Shown here: positions 7,949-8,010 of the stretch, one piece after another
Layout: every line of letters starts with the position of its first letter
Position numbering within the stretch: position 1 is the first letter of the stretch
Source: JANWZL01 sp037445185
Lineage (GTDB): Bacteria; Pseudomonadota; Gammaproteobacteria; Burkholderiales; Thiobacillaceae
Direction: 5' to 3'
Assembly: GCA_037445185.1 (NCBI GenBank)
Contig: JBBIKZ010000110.1
Span: 1 to 8,010, forward strand
DNA length: 8,010 nt
Program-made: the position numbers and the translations under genes
The notes under the pieces: generated by a model
The model's database searches: none
What the model was told of the DNA's origin: nothing
The model's input: the letters and a program-made list of their open reading frames with translations, nothing else

Positions 7949-8010
7949 CTAACCAGTCATGATCCTAAAAACCTCAGTTGAACGCGCCCGCGCTCTGGTC
8001 TGCGCGCGCG

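Larger units (their letters stand above)
7528..8010. other. Gene-less, palindrome-rich region downstream of tRNA-Asn
   Basis: No reading frame here has a credible start, codon use or recognisable domain. The longer open frames on the plus strand (about 7534-7851 and 7683-7952) run through repeat and hairpin DNA and resemble nothing I know. The left part (7528-7730) shows no visible structure. The right part holds two related palindromic repeats (7844-7879 and 7913-7948), two small hairpins between them (GGC-TTCG-GCC at 7894-7903 and GGCCC-GAC-GGGCC at 7904-7916) and a GC alternating stretch at the window end. Confidence 0.6.

Noticed and set aside
7683..7952. 89-residue plus-strand frame ending in ALTFASLMLACA
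   Set aside because: The C-terminal third is translated palindromic repeat, and no ribosome binding site or family likeness is seen. Such peptides are typical false genes over dispersed repeats.

Overview
The window comes from a GC-rich chromosome, most likely of a proteobacterium. The UvrB and class I aminotransferase sequences, the CCA-encoded tRNA-Asn and the uvrB/aminotransferase divergent arrangement (also known from Pseudomonas) point to the Gammaproteobacteria or a close relative. The genus cannot be told from the sequence. Most of the window is ordinary core genome; the last ~480 bases carry no gene and are rich in small palindromes.

Layout: (1) 1-106, minus: the N-terminus of a secreted protein of unknown function, cut by the window edge. 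(2) 178-2307, minus: a Tat-exported PhoX/DUF839-family protein, a probable extracytoplasmic phosphatase, with a 278-bp non-coding region upstream. (3) 2586-3836, minus: a tight three-gene cluster of a low-molecular-weight protein tyrosine phosphatase, the CrcB/Fluc fluoride channel and a DUF190 protein. It is probably read from a good sigma70-type promoter at 3865-3892 built on a perfect 12-bp palindrome. (4) 3911-6091, minus: uvrB (nucleotide excision repair) with a GTG start and an unusual 27-residue in-frame insertion. (5) 6170-7360, plus: a PLP-dependent aspartate/aromatic-type aminotransferase, divergent from uvrB and probably starting at TTG. (6) 7409-7484, plus: tRNA-Asn(GUU) with its own promoter and a strong intrinsic terminator. 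(7) 7528-8010: no supportable gene, but two related 36-bp palindromic repeats 69 bp apart and other hairpins.

Functionally, the phosphatase-channel-DUF190 set looks like one transcription unit (25-nt gap, then an ATGA overlap). PhoX and the secreted protein after it may be co-transcribed and may belong to phosphate acquisition. uvrB and the aminotransferase only share a 78-bp divergent promoter region. I see no previously undescribed multi-gene system. The most unusual features are the hairpin-containing insertion inside uvrB, the palindromic repeat pair at the right end, and the palindrome embedded in the phosphatase-crcB promoter.
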